Origin: Microplitis mediator
Taxonomy: Eukaryota > Arthropoda > Insecta > Hymenoptera > Braconidae
DNA length: 64,000 bases
NCBI RefSeq assembly: GCF_029852145.1
Contig: NC_079975.1
Coordinates: 17,667,275 to 17,731,274 of the forward strand
Direction: 5' to 3'
Under the pieces are notes generated by a model. The model saw only the letters and a program-made list of their open reading frames with translations. It did not search any database and was not told the DNA's origin. Within the stretch, counting starts at the first letter, position 1. Each line of letters begins with the position of its first letter. Shown here in pieces: positions 44,258-55,930 of this stretch. The position numbers and the translations under genes were made by a program.

Positions 44258-44515
44258 TTATTGCAGGAATCCGCCCTAGGCGTTAAAAAGTCGATAAGAG
44301 GATTTTTAATAGTTCTTTTAACCTAAACCTCATTGCAGGAATCCGCTTCGGCGTTGAAAATTCAATAAGAAATAGTCTAAGATTGAAAAAATCTATTAAC
44401 CTTACTGCAGGAATCCGCCCAAGGCGTTGAAAAGTCGATAAGAGGATTTTTAATATTTCTGTTAACCTAAGCCTTATTGCAGGAATCAGCTTCGGCGTTG
44501 AAAAGTCAGTAGTTG
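44258..44515. repeat. 72-bp minisatellite, about 3.5 units
   Basis: The phrase 'ttgcaggaatc(c/a)gc' recurs at about 44261, 44333, 44405 and 44477, each followed after 5-8 bases by 'ggcgttgaaaa(g)tc'. Units 1 and 3 share 'gataagaggatttttaatA', whereas 2 and 4 share 'ttcggcgttg', so the array alternates two subtypes (a 144-bp higher-order period). Confidence 0.85.
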
Positions 44516-45199
44516 AATTCAAATTATTTATTAAAAATCCTCAAATATTGATCTAAAATACGATCTGACGTCACTGCAGTAACCGTGCGTCTAATACAAT
44601 ATTTGTCGGATCATAAAAACTATTTAATGCGATTGAAACAGTGACGCAAATCACGTGAATTTGCGATTCCATCTCGTGCCGAGCTAATTTGTGCCTAAAA
44701 TCCCTTTTGGGTGTAAAAAGGACGCATTAAAATCTTATAAAAATATCTGTTAAAGATAAGTAATCTTATAATACAAATTAAATATAAAATTGTGAAAATT
44801 AGAGTGAATAAGTGACGTTTAGTTGAAACATTGTAATTTGAAACATCTAAGTAACGACAAAGTTCATCACTCCAACCTTGCGGTTTTCATTCGAAAGTAG
44901 TACATAAAATCTTATCCTACAACCCAGCCGCGCTCACTCAACCCAAATCCTAGGAGGAAGGTCAAGCGAGCTGCAACGTTCTGGAGGGATAATACCTGCT
45001 GTACTAGAACAATTTACATCGAAAGGTAGGTGAAAGAACTAATTTTCTATCCATCATAAAATATTTTTCGCTTAAACAAGAGCACTAGTCTCTTCGGGGA
45101 CGTTTGGGTTCTTAATATTCGAAAAGATCCACTATACATAATAAATAATAGGAAGATAATTTCTTTCTCGTATTGTTTATTGTTGTCCGCACCCTCCAT
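44516..45199. other. Non-coding spacer before the LINE fragment
   Basis: About 680 bp with no recognised gene. It ends where LINE reverse-transcriptase sequence begins, with no visible 5' UTR, consistent with 5' truncation of the LINE. Confidence 0.5.
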
Positions 45200-46640
45200 G
45201 ATTAGATTGTAGAATATCTAGTAGGCAATAACATACTAGATCGTTATCAAACAGGATTTATGAAAGGAATGAGTACACAGACAGCTTTACTACGTTTCTG
45301 TGATCCTATCCGATTTGGTATAGATAACCGTTCAATTACAATTGCTGTATCATTTGATTTTACAAAAGCATTTGATAGTGTTAATCATTTATTACTATTG
45401 AAGAAGCTTCGTGCCTACAATTTCTCTGAAAATACTCTCAAGGAAGTGTTCTTGGGCCGTTATTGTATGCTGTTTTTATCTCAGACTTGGGATCTCTAAT
45501 CGATTGTATTCACATTTTCTATGCTGATGATCACTATGTTTATATAACATGCTCGTTGTTGATCATCGATGAAACTATAAAAAAACTCAACAACATTATC
45601 ATAAAGATCAATAGCTGGTGTACTGAAAATTATTTAAGATTAAATTCTGTTAAACGAAAGCTATTATCTCAGGTAGCCCGCAACATGTGAGAGATCCCAT
45701 ATGTGTTAATGCGCTGAAAATAGTAGTAAACGGGAAGACCATTGAATATGTCAAGTCATTAAAATATCTTGGAGTTATTATTGATGATACTCTGTCGTAG
45801 TATGAGCAAGCTATTGCTGCTAGTAATCGAGCTATGAGTTGTCTTGCTCGTCTCAAGATAAATAATAAGATCTTCATTACTACTATGCGAAGAAAGCTAG
45901 TGGTTGCTCCAGTATTTCCTACGTTTGATTACTGTTCTGCTGTATTTTCAAACATATCTGGTGTACTTCAAACAAGACTACAACGGAAATTCATCGCATG
46001 CATTAGATTCATCTTTCAATTACGTCGTTACGATCATATAACCCCATACAGAAAACAACCTGGTTGGTTAACATTACAAAGTAGACGGGAATTTTTAATT
46101 TGTTGTATAGTGTATAAAATGCTACATCTTAATCATGACCCTATTCTGCGAGAAAATTTCCGTATACTTTTATCTGTTCGTGGTCGTGCAGCGAGACAAA
46201 ATGATGTTTTTTATCAACCATCTTGTAAAACACTATCATATGAGAAATCATTTCTATTATCAGCTATTAGATTATGGAATCAATTGCCATCGGAAAAAGT
46301 AGCTATGAATAATTATACTGAGTTTAGAACAGCCTGTTATACTAGATTTTTTGAAAGAACTACAGATTTATAATAATTAAAATATGCAAGATATATTTTA
46401 TGTATATGTTTCGATCTCTTTTTATATATTTTTCATATACCTTTCTTATTAAGTCAATGAACATTAATAGTAATTGTAACTTTAAAATTTACGTTATAAG
46501 TGTTATTTAGTATTATTAAAATGATTATTAATATTATACTATACTATAATTTAATTTAATGTATATTTTGTATTATGGCCCTTAGGGAGCTGAGCTTCAG
46601 GGTCAAATAAAAATTTATTAGATAAATAAATAAATAGTCA
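45200..46640 (+). pseudogene. 5'-truncated non-LTR retrotransposon (LINE) reverse transcriptase
   Basis: It begins inside RT ('YQTGFMKGMSTQTALLRFCD'), then motif A 'SFDFTKAFDSVNHLLLLKKL'. About 35 residues are then deleted, joining to 'SVLGPLLYAVFISDLG' and motif C 'FYADDHYVYITC'. Further frame changes and a TAG near 45798 precede the C-terminal region 'KINNKIFITTMRRKLVVAPV' to 'LFLLSAIRLWNQLPSE', ending at 46373. The 3' tail has 'taaataaataaataa' at about 46622-46636. No endonuclease or ORF1 is present. The subfamily (Jockey/CR1/R1-like) cannot be decided by eye. Confidence 0.85.
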
Positions 46641-47953
46641 GTTTTACATATATAAAATAATAAAAATACCAACAATGGTTGCAATGGTTTGACTTACCGT
46701 AAATAGGTTTAGGTGAGGTTTCGGTGAATATGATTCTAATTGATCGATTCATTAAGTTTGTTTTAATTATTTATGGGTTTCAAAATCTTCCTAGGCTATG
46801 TAAAATATAATTTGATAAAAAGTCTTCGCGCTGTTCGTGGTAATTTAAACTATAAATTTGTTTGTAAAATCTTAGCATTTTTCTCGGTAAAATAATTCTT
46901 TAAAATCTTCGCATTTATCGCGGTATAATATTCTTTAATTCGTCACGCTTATCGTGGCACAATTCAATATTAAAATGAAATAAAATGATTAAAATAAGAT
47001 GAAGATAATCATCGCTACCGGCGCTTCCGATTGATTTTAAATCACGACTTACGACGATCAAGGTCCGGTTCGTATGCCCAGCTACCGTCAACCAAATCGT
47101 GAATTTAATAACACGCCAATTATTCTCCTGAGACTAGTAGAAAATGATATACCGATCATTCGAGTGCTTACGTCGATCAAGGTCCGGTTCGTATGCCCGG
47201 CTACCATTAACCGAATACTCAATCGGGACATCAATCTTCTAGCCACGAACACCGTCAAGTGTCCGGAGTTCAGTATGGTTCAGAGTTTGAATCCCAAAAG
47301 AACTGATGAGCCAAAGTCTATGGTCTTTTTATATGGTCTTCACCTATGAAAAGTGGTGGTAACTTGTTTCCCATACGAAAAGACTCGGACCCACTCGAAA
47401 GTTCTAGGTCCATGCACACGTGTGATCCCTGAGAAAGAGATTTTGACTTTTAAGTAGGCCGATGACCTGGCGCCACTTTGTCGCCGAACAGCGCTTGTGC
47501 AGGAAGCCATAAATTTGGTGGTTTCCATTAGCTTCCTCTAATTTCCAAGAATCACATCCAGTTGCACATGAATTGGGTGGTCTATGGCTTAAGACGAAAA
47601 ATCAAAGAAAAGATTATCGATCTTATCCTTAGATTCTTAAATGGGAATGGATACATAAATTTTAAAAGTACGTTAAGTAAAAACGATGAAATTTAAAGGA
47701 AAAAGAAATCGATAATACGCGTGGTCCATTAGTACAATATGACCTAATTGTAAAGCGTTGACAACGCTCAGGTAAGTATATTTGTCCGATACGACTGCTG
47801 GCGTCAGTAAGTCGGATGTCATAAAAAAGGTCTAAGTGCAAGAGATCTTAGTGTGTACTTATTTGGGAGGAAAAATAATAAAATTTTTGAATGTAGCAGC
47901 CGTGACACAGGTTTAGGTAAGGTGTCAGGTATAACAGGGTACATTTGATATTA
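46641..47953. other. Non-coding stretch with a short direct repeat
   Basis: 'gatcaaggtccggttcgtat' followed by 'gcccRgctacc' occurs at about 47060 and again at about 47173. 'ttcgc...tatcgcggtataat' phrases recur near 46830-46960. An ORF at 47074-47349 spans the repeat; I do not recognise it and do not count it as a gene. Confidence 0.45.
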
Positions 47954-49372
47954 CACTGGTCACAGAAATTAAGGGATAGAAAAAAAATCCGAAATTTTTA
48001 GGTGATTTTCAACATGCTGTAACTCGGTGAAAAATGGTCGTATAAAAAAACTAAAAAAAGCAAATTGTAGCCTCAAGTTTCTAGTTTTCAGATCTGGACC
48101 GCAAAATTTTTTATCATGTACGGTTCCGGAGTAATCATAAGAAAACCAACGAAAAAAAAATTTTCAAAATTTTTGCTGGTCTTTCAATACCTCTATGGGC
48201 GACAATAAATTTTTTTGAATAATCCGACTGTCTGAAATTTCTCGGAAATTTTATGCCCTTTAATTTGGTGGCCTTAAAAAGTCTCTACGACGATTTGGCG
48301 CCGAGTTATCATTACTAAAATTTTTTTTACCGCCGGCATGAGAGTTACCCAAAGGGTATGTTTATTAAGTTGACATTTGAAGCAGATGCAGTTACAGCGG
48401 TAAAAAAAATTTTAGGAATTTTTTTTGACAATGATAAATCATTGTAGATACAACAAAAAAAAAAATTTTGAAAAAAAAAAATATTTGAAAAAAAAAATTT
48501 TGAAAAAAAAAAAAATTTTTTTCAAAATTTTTTTTTTTTCAATTTTTTTGATAATCGATCTTTTTGATCAAAGAAATGAAGATTATCGGTAAAAAAACCA
48601 TTTTCAAATCGAAAAAATGAACAAAAACCGAGAGACTACCAATTATGGTGATTTTTGACAAAATCGATAAATTTAAAGCTTCGGGGCACTAAGAAAGAAA
48701 AATCGCAGCGATTTGAAATTTTCAGGGTTTTTTCAGGGCACTTTGAGGTTGTAAAAAAGTCGAAGATATCCTTTGTTCATCCGTTATATCCAAAGTTATA
48801 GCAAGATTTCCGAATATCCTTAAATTTGTGAATTTTGACCTGTTTTTTACCAAACAATGTCGCTTTAAAAAAAATTTTTCTATCAAATGCTACTAATTTT
48901 GCCTTATAGAGAATGTTTTCCAGTTTTCAAAACCCTGCTTCCATTCTCTGTACGACTAATACATCCGGAGTTATTGATTATCAAAGCCAAAATGGACTTT
49001 TTTGCTTTGATCAATGATAACTCGGCGCCAAATCGTCGTAGAGACTTTTTAAGGCCACCAAATTAAAGGGCATAAAATTTCCGAGAAATTTCAGACAGTC
49101 GAATTATTCAAAAAAATTTATTGTCGCCCATAGAGGTATTGAAAGACCAGCAAAAATTTTGAAAATTTTTTTTTCGTTGGTTTTCTTATGATTACTCCGG
49201 AACCGTACATGATAAAAAATTTTGCGGTCCAGATCTGAAAACTAGAAACTTGAGGCTACAATTTGCTTTTTTTAGTTTTTTTATACGACCATTTTTCACC
49301 GAGTTATAGCATGTTGAAAATCACCTAAAAATTTCGGATTTTTTTTCTATCCCTTAATTTCTGTGACCAGTG
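47954..49372. mobile_element. Palindromic TA-target element, copy 2 (internally deleted)
   Basis: Ends and arms match the element at 2195-4213, and TA flanks both sides (47952-47953, 49373-49374). The left arm has lost about 600 bp: it jumps from 'gagttatcatt' near 48313 straight to the central loop. The palindrome is therefore asymmetric, with the right arm still full length. Confidence 0.88.
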
Positions 49373-49374
49373 TA

Positions 49375-52300
49375 TAATAAATTAACTAATTGAATTTGAA
49401 TCTCGTTTCCCGCCGTTAACCGGCCAACGACCTCGTAAGTTGCGAGTTAGTGATGCGACTTAGTCACCGGGCGTCGCATGATCACTTAGACCCGAGTATT
49501 CGACACTCCCCTAGACTAAGTTTTCCGGTGAACCGAAATGATGGAACGAGACTATAAAAATACCAACGGAACGTAGAATTGACAGAGTTGATCAGACGAC
49601 CAGAAGGATCGGACGAAAAACAATTAACAGATATAATTAATACGAGCGACAACCAAAGGAATTTTTGGAGAATAACCCAGAGTGACGGGAGGAAGATATT
49701 TTATATTGGGAGAAATTCGCAACAGCGACTACTTATTTTGGAAAGCCGAACACCTGCTAGAAATTTAAGAGTTGCTGCAAATCATCAAGGCTGTCTGGCC
49801 GTTATAAATTGATTCGTGATCGTGTGAAAAATTAATTCAGGCTGGCATTTATTTTCATAGCCGTTTTAATTCCTTAAGAATAAAACTTGGATTAATTAAC
49901 ATCGGTGAAATCCAGAACCGCGTAACACCAACTCACTGGCCAAAATTCTAGTCAACGTAAATAAAATCTAGTCGTTAATTAATTATAAATTAATTTTAAG
50001 TGGATTAATTAAAATATCTAAATAATATTGAATGTCAATGAAAAGGACGCTAGAGTTTTGATAAGTTAAACGTTGAGTAAAATTAAGAACGGATTATTTT
50101 GTGTGTGAAATAAATTTGATTGGGAAAATTGTTAGTGAAAAGAAAATTATAAATTAAAAGTAATTAATGTATAAAATAATGGCAAATTAATTAGTAGAAA
50201 TTAATAGTAAGAAAATTATAATTTGAAAGTATTAATGAAAAATAATGTTGGCGATTTTATTAGTAAAATTTATTACGAGTGGAAAAATTAATTAATTAAT
50301 GATCATATTTAAACTAAAAAATTAATTAATTAATAATTGGAAAATTCAGTGAATTATAATGTGTCAAGCTAGTGTAGAAAGTTATATTGAATATTAGTGC
50401 AGTCGAGTCATAAAAGTCGGGTGAAGGAAAATCTTGAGTAAAGAAAAAGTTGATACGAAAAATTTTGAGTAAGGAAAATTAAATGAACAGTTAATAAGTA
50501 ATGATAAATTAGAGTCCATTAGTTAATAGGATAAATTTAGTGTGAAGTAAACGGTGTCTGTGATTCAGGTCCGGTGGACAGATTTTCAGGTACATCCAGG
50601 GGATGTTTAGTTAATATAATATTAATAATGTTAATTAATATAATATATATAAATATAATTTTACAACGACCCTGAGCATCAAAAATTACATTAACATCCG
50701 GTTCTGGAAGGCCGAGTACATCTTCCAGTGGCGCCCTAATATTCGAATATAATACTTAGGTGCGACCAGACTTGGCAAGCTAATCACTCTGTCATACAGG
50801 ACTTTCAGCAGTAACACAGGACACTTATCAACAATGCGTTCTCGCGGTTATAATATGTGATTCTGAATGATGGATTTATTTATTCAGCATAGTATGATTT
50901 ATTGTATTGGTTTGAATGCTTGTGCGTTCTTATTCTTGTAGGAAATTTAATTCTCTACAAAAAAGTATTCAATTAGTTGTTTCGTAATCCTAACGGTTCA
51001 TAAGTTATTGAGCTTTAAGTACTTGTTACTGAGTAAATTTGAAGGAAGATAGTTCGAGCAACTCTTGATCTGTGGACTTACCTCAAAACCACGCATTGAT
51101 AAAACATGATAATTTTTGATCTGTGAAATTATTACCGAAACCACGCACAAGTAAAACTGAAACTAAAACTTAACAAAATGCTCAGAACTTATAAGCAAAA
51201 ACAAAACGGAGACTGGAAAACTAAAAACAGAGTTACGGTATGCCATGGTGTCGCTCAGTGTGTAGGCTTATGGAAAGAGGGAGTGGTCCGGGTTACATCA
51301 TTCCAAAGTCATGTAGATTAATATTGAATTTGCAACTTTTATTTAACAGCAATAATCTCAAAACTCTATTTAACAATAAAAAAAATACGGTAGCTTAGCA
51401 CAAATAATATTTTTCTCTATAACGAATGCTTACTATAATGAAATTAATTTTAACAGGAAGTAAATTGACATCTAAATGATACGTATCGATATTTTATAAA
51501 TAAATTAATTAATTAACTAGAACTCAACGATAATCAAATAATATTTGGTAAACTAGAACAATAATTATGGATCATCGGATTCGATACTCTAGAACGTTTT
51601 CTTTAGCAAAATCGTAAAACTAACGTACATGGATCTCATTTCGATGTTAATTAGACAATAATTGGTTCAACACTCAAACATGTTTCTTATAATTTTTTTA
51701 TAAAATAATATTAACAATAAAACGTGAACGTGACTCTAAAAATGTAAAAATATTATCATAATTCTCTCAGATCGTGAATCTTTTCTTTAATTAAAAACAG
51801 TAGCATAATACCTCAAGACTTTGACTCGAATTCGATTAATTATTTATAATAATTATATCATACCTGATTACTGATAAATAAATATCAAGTAACGTCTTAC
51901 ACTGTTTAAATAATACTTTTGTAGCAATAATCTTAATCTGTAGCTTTCCGCAATGCCTTGAACTGTAGAATCATTACTGCACACGTCTACTCGCTTCAAG
52001 CGACTAGAGTCGAATGCTCACGTCCATTCTCCTCGAAGGTCTTCCTTTGACTTCTCTCTCTTAATTTGCAATTCTAAAACCCCAAACTCAATTCTATCGT
52101 TATCAATAACTGACCTCTATATTCTAAATTCCTAAATCCAACTCAATCTTTACTATATCGGTAACTGGCGGCTCAAGTCCTCACCAAACGTACTCACTAA
52201 ACCCATTCTGAGTATGGATGTCCTTGGCAGTTGCTCTCCTGGAACAGACTTCAGCTGGGATCATAAAACTTATAAACTAAGTGACCTATAACTTCCTCAG

Positions 52301-54417
52301 CAGTACAAGTGGTCATGACTTGTCCTCTGAGGCCTGTCAGACTAATAATTTAAAAATGACCACACGGCTTCCACAACAGCAACGGTCACAGAATTACTGT
52401 TGAGGCCTGCCAAACCAAAACTCCAAAACTGATCCCATTCTGCATCCGTCAAATTCCTTATATACTGGAGCGCTAGCATCTCAGCTAGACCTCTGCAATC
52501 AACCAAGAAGTCTCAGAGGGATAGAACTAGGTTCTATCATCAGATGATACCGGGTGACTAATTTAAGTCCCGCTCCACAGTAACACTGACTCGTCCACAT
52601 ACTCAAAATACCAAATCCAAAACTCAAACTCTATCATTTTCCCAACTTTAATCTCAAACCATATCCCGTAATAATTTTCCATAATTCTGATTCTAATTCT
52701 TATTTTTCTTATCAAAAATCCATAACTGTAGCCAAACGTTACTCCATATTTAATTCTTAAACTATAACTTAATCAAAAATCTGTATCAAAATCGTAAATT
52801 ACTGTAAGCTAAATTATAAGTCTTGAGTTACCATGCTCGTAAATACAAAAAGATTCGTCGGTGCTTGTGACGTTTACTTTTATTTGATCCCCATACGAAA
52901 AATAACGTCACAATATATATATTCGAAAACAAAATTTTTTGATACATAATAATACAATATCACTTTTCTTTTATAACACAAGTAACTATAAGTCACTTGC
53001 TGATTATTAAGATTACATTGTCAAATGTTTATAATCTTAGCTATAAGTTAAAATAACCATTGATGGTGAGCGTAGTTTGAGGGATAATACACGACCTCAG
53101 TCGTTCCCCTGGACCTTCTTCACTTCGAAAACCCCCATGAGCAGTCAATGAACCTGCCATATGCACCGACACACGACGACAACAACAATAGAGAAGATTT
53201 AGTGGGACCACTTGAAGCAAGCATGCTTGCCTCAACGTCCCAGCCTTTCCCCAAAAGGGAAAAATCTACGAGAGAGACAAGGAAGAATAAATCTCGAAAG
53301 TAATACCTACTGCAGCGGCTATTTCATACTTCTCATCTTTCTATCACTCCGTACAGATCTACGCACCAAAAGCCAAGAAATTACAACCAGCCATATAAAA
53401 TCAAATTCACTGCTCTTACCAGCCCGGTAAAAGCAAATGAATTCATTTAATGAAAAATTGTAACCTTTTCCTTCTCTCGTATATGAGACAATGATAAAGA
53501 CTAAAATCTATACTCAAAATCTTATGAATTATTATTAAACTAAAAGAGAAAAGCTTAAAAACTACTACAAGGATCTAATGAACGTCAAACACCTACCAAC
53601 GATTACCAGCAGTAGGAAACGGACGAAGACAAACGGAAGAAATAAAACTTAACATCCTTAAAATCTAAGGTTATTAACTAATTAAAGAAATGGAAAAGGG
53701 GATTTATGGAACCCTTAACCTAATCAAGTTTACACACGAATTTAAATAATTATCTCTTTAGATTTTTTTTTCATTTTTATAAAAAGAGGTGTGGTATACG
53801 AAACATAAGGGTATACAAAGAAAGAGATACATATATACATGTCAATTAATTAAAAAAAAACTAATTAAAATTTATTTTTCTTGGGAAACTTCGTGTCCTG
53901 CGGATACCCTAGCCACAGTACGCACAAATAGGTACTGACGGTGAGCACTTCTCCCAAAATTCTTCCAGAATGGCCCTGACCCTCGGGGGAGACTGCTCCA
54001 ACATTCCCCACAGATGAACTGGACACAAGGCCGCCACCAGCTGAAACTCAAGTTATAAACATTAGAAGCATATTCATACTGTAACGGGGTAAATTGGGTC
54101 ATTTTATTGACCAAAATCGTGATTTATCACTGATGGTCGTCTACCCTACCGGCAACCCCAAACGAGCATTCAATTAAGTTTTTCGACTTGTCGCCAGGCG
54201 CGCTACTCGAAAATACTCTCACGCTAGGCCCAATCATAATTAATCAAGGGACGGGTTTTCCGATAACAACCGAAAATAATCGAGCGGAATTAATAAAACT
54301 ACAAGACAGCAGCAAAAAAGACAGTAGAGACCGGAACGACCAGACTGAACAGACGTTCAGGACAGAGTCAATAGGATCGGGCAAACATCCAGACGCCCAA
54401 AGTAACAACCGGGAATC
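49375..54417. other. 5-kb AT-rich region upstream of the second Gypsy copy
   Basis: No supported gene. A TATA-like 'ctataaaaata' at about 49551 precedes a 77-codon ORF (49579-49812; MTELIRRPEGSDEKQL) with no recognised domain. 'tggcgccctaa' at about 50731 resembles a tRNA primer-binding site (TGGCGCC) and may mark an LTR/leader junction. 'gtgacgtttactt...ataacgtcac' at about 52867-52912 is a small inverted pair. 'tgtaacgggg' at 54084 resembles the start of the LTR-like unit at 17750. A complete LTR could not be delimited. Confidence 0.45.
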
Positions 54418-55376
54418 CAAGCTATTTGACTCAAACGAAAGGAATCAATTCTAAGTTACTATACCCAAATAAAGAAAATTCGCGCTAACGCAGTAACGGC
54501 ACTGAAAGAAAGCTTGAATAACGATGCCGAGGTAACCACAATGAAGAAAATGCTAGACGGCTTAGCCCTCGAGTCATTTAAACGCGGATTACTAGACGAT
54601 TTAATATACGGAGTAAGTGTGCAAAATCCTGGCGCTTTCGACGATGCATATAAAATAGCATTACGGCTTGAGGAAGACCTTCGAGGTAGCTCTCACCGTA
54701 ACTCTAATTATTTGGCCTACGCGCAATTCGAATCCGCAAATCTTGATTTACCGCGTAGAACTCGAACAGTAAGTTCAGACTCACTCGCGAAGACAGTACT
54801 AGATCTCCTAATTCGTATAGTAGATCTCCGTTGCGAGACACAACTTCACCACGTGATGAACGTAACTATCCTGAGCGTAGTAGTTCACCTTATCGTCCGC
54901 GAAGTCGATCACCTGGAAGTTACTACCCATACTATCCTCCACCGGGATACTTCCCCCCAATGCCATATATACCTCTGATGCCATACCAATACCCACCTCC
55001 TGGAGCATATCCACCTCCAGTGCCATACACCACACTATCAAAATTATTCTCCCCAGGATAACAACCAGAACAGTTCTAACAACAATTATAACAATAACAA
55101 CCCCAATAATTACAGTAATCGTACCAATTATGATAATAATAACCAAAGATACGCTAATAATGGTTATAATAATTATAGTAGAAATAATTATCGAAATGAC
55201 AATTTCAATAGTAATCCACAAAACCAACAGAGTAATTCAAGACCAACTTCTCCTGCGCCATCTAAAGAACCGTTAAACTCCAACGCGGTTCGACGGAACG
55301 ACGCGACATCGAACAGCGTGAACCCCACGGAAACGCGTCCACCATCAATCAGATTCCTGACCGTCGAAAATTCGTA
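54418..55376 (+). pseudogene. Gypsy-type gag, 5'-truncated, copy 2
   Basis: Homology to the gag at 37560-38772 begins near 54418, mid-protein, and becomes clear at 'SYYTQIKKIRANAV', 'TTMKKMLDGLALESFKRGLL' and 'AYKIALRLEEDLRGSSHR'. A frameshift follows near 54790, then the Pro/Tyr-rich segment ('GYFPPMPYIPLMPYQYPPPG' at about 54950) and an Asn-rich stretch ('NNNNPNNYSNRTNYDNNN', 55090-55150). The opposite-strand ORF at 54808-55227 is a shadow of this low-complexity coding. Confidence 0.8.
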
Positions 55377-55930
55377 ATGTGGTCTGAAGTCCAGGGTAGA
55401 GGACCAGTTGTTACTCTAACAGCTCCCGAGTTGCGAAACGGCAGAGCTCGTTTCTTAGTCGACACGGGTGCTGATATAAATGTAATCAGAAAAGACGCAC
55501 TGGCCCCTCGCATAGTAACGGATACTTGGGACTCAGTATCCATAAAAGGAATCACTACTGAGCGACTTGACACTTTAGGAACCACTGAGATTTCGTTCTT
55601 CTCAAATCCCGAGAAATTTCACGTTCTCGAAAATCCTTTGCCAATTCCAGCTGATGGAATTGTCGGCATAGACTTTCTAACTAAAGAAAAGGTTGAACTA
55701 TCTTTTCACCACACTACCATAGTCGCAGATTCCGAACCCGTACACCCAATCCCGCTTGAAAATACCAAAGGTGAACCATTTAATACACTTTCTGTAACTG
55801 CATTTCGGAGTGAAGACGAACCCTCATTATTTCTGTTAAAAGCCAGAATTTGAACAGTAATACCAATAAATCTTTGCAAGACAGATCTAAAAACTGGATT
55901 TTTACCTCGCATTGAAACTTGTGAAAATAT
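55377..55930 (+). pseudogene. Gypsy-type aspartic protease, then RT lost by deletion
   Basis: The retropepsin core is visible: 'ARFLVDTGADINVIRKDAL' (catalytic DTG), flap-like 'VSIKGITTERLDTLG' and 'GIVGIDFL' (ILG-type element). The ORF at 55377-55853 is intact; a TGA after 'LKARI' is followed in frame by 'DLKTGFLPRIETCENIF', the usual spacer before RT. At about 55935 the sequence jumps to the RNase H-integrase linker, so the whole RT-RNase H region is deleted. The other copy retains RT but lost this protease. Confidence 0.85.

Noticed and set aside
49579..49812. 77-codon ORF after a TATA-like box
   Set aside because: Could be coding, but composition and lack of any family resemblance leave it unsupported; noted only in the region entry.
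53041..54114. ORFs of 64-80 codons near 53.0-54.1 kb on both strands
   Set aside because: Short, without homology I recognise, in probable leader/LTR sequence; no supporting start context or splice signals.
54808..55227. 139-codon hydrophobic ORF on the - strand ('IIISTIIIITIISV')
   Set aside because: Antisense shadow of the Asn/Tyr-rich gag tail, which gives Ile/Val runs on the opposite strand.
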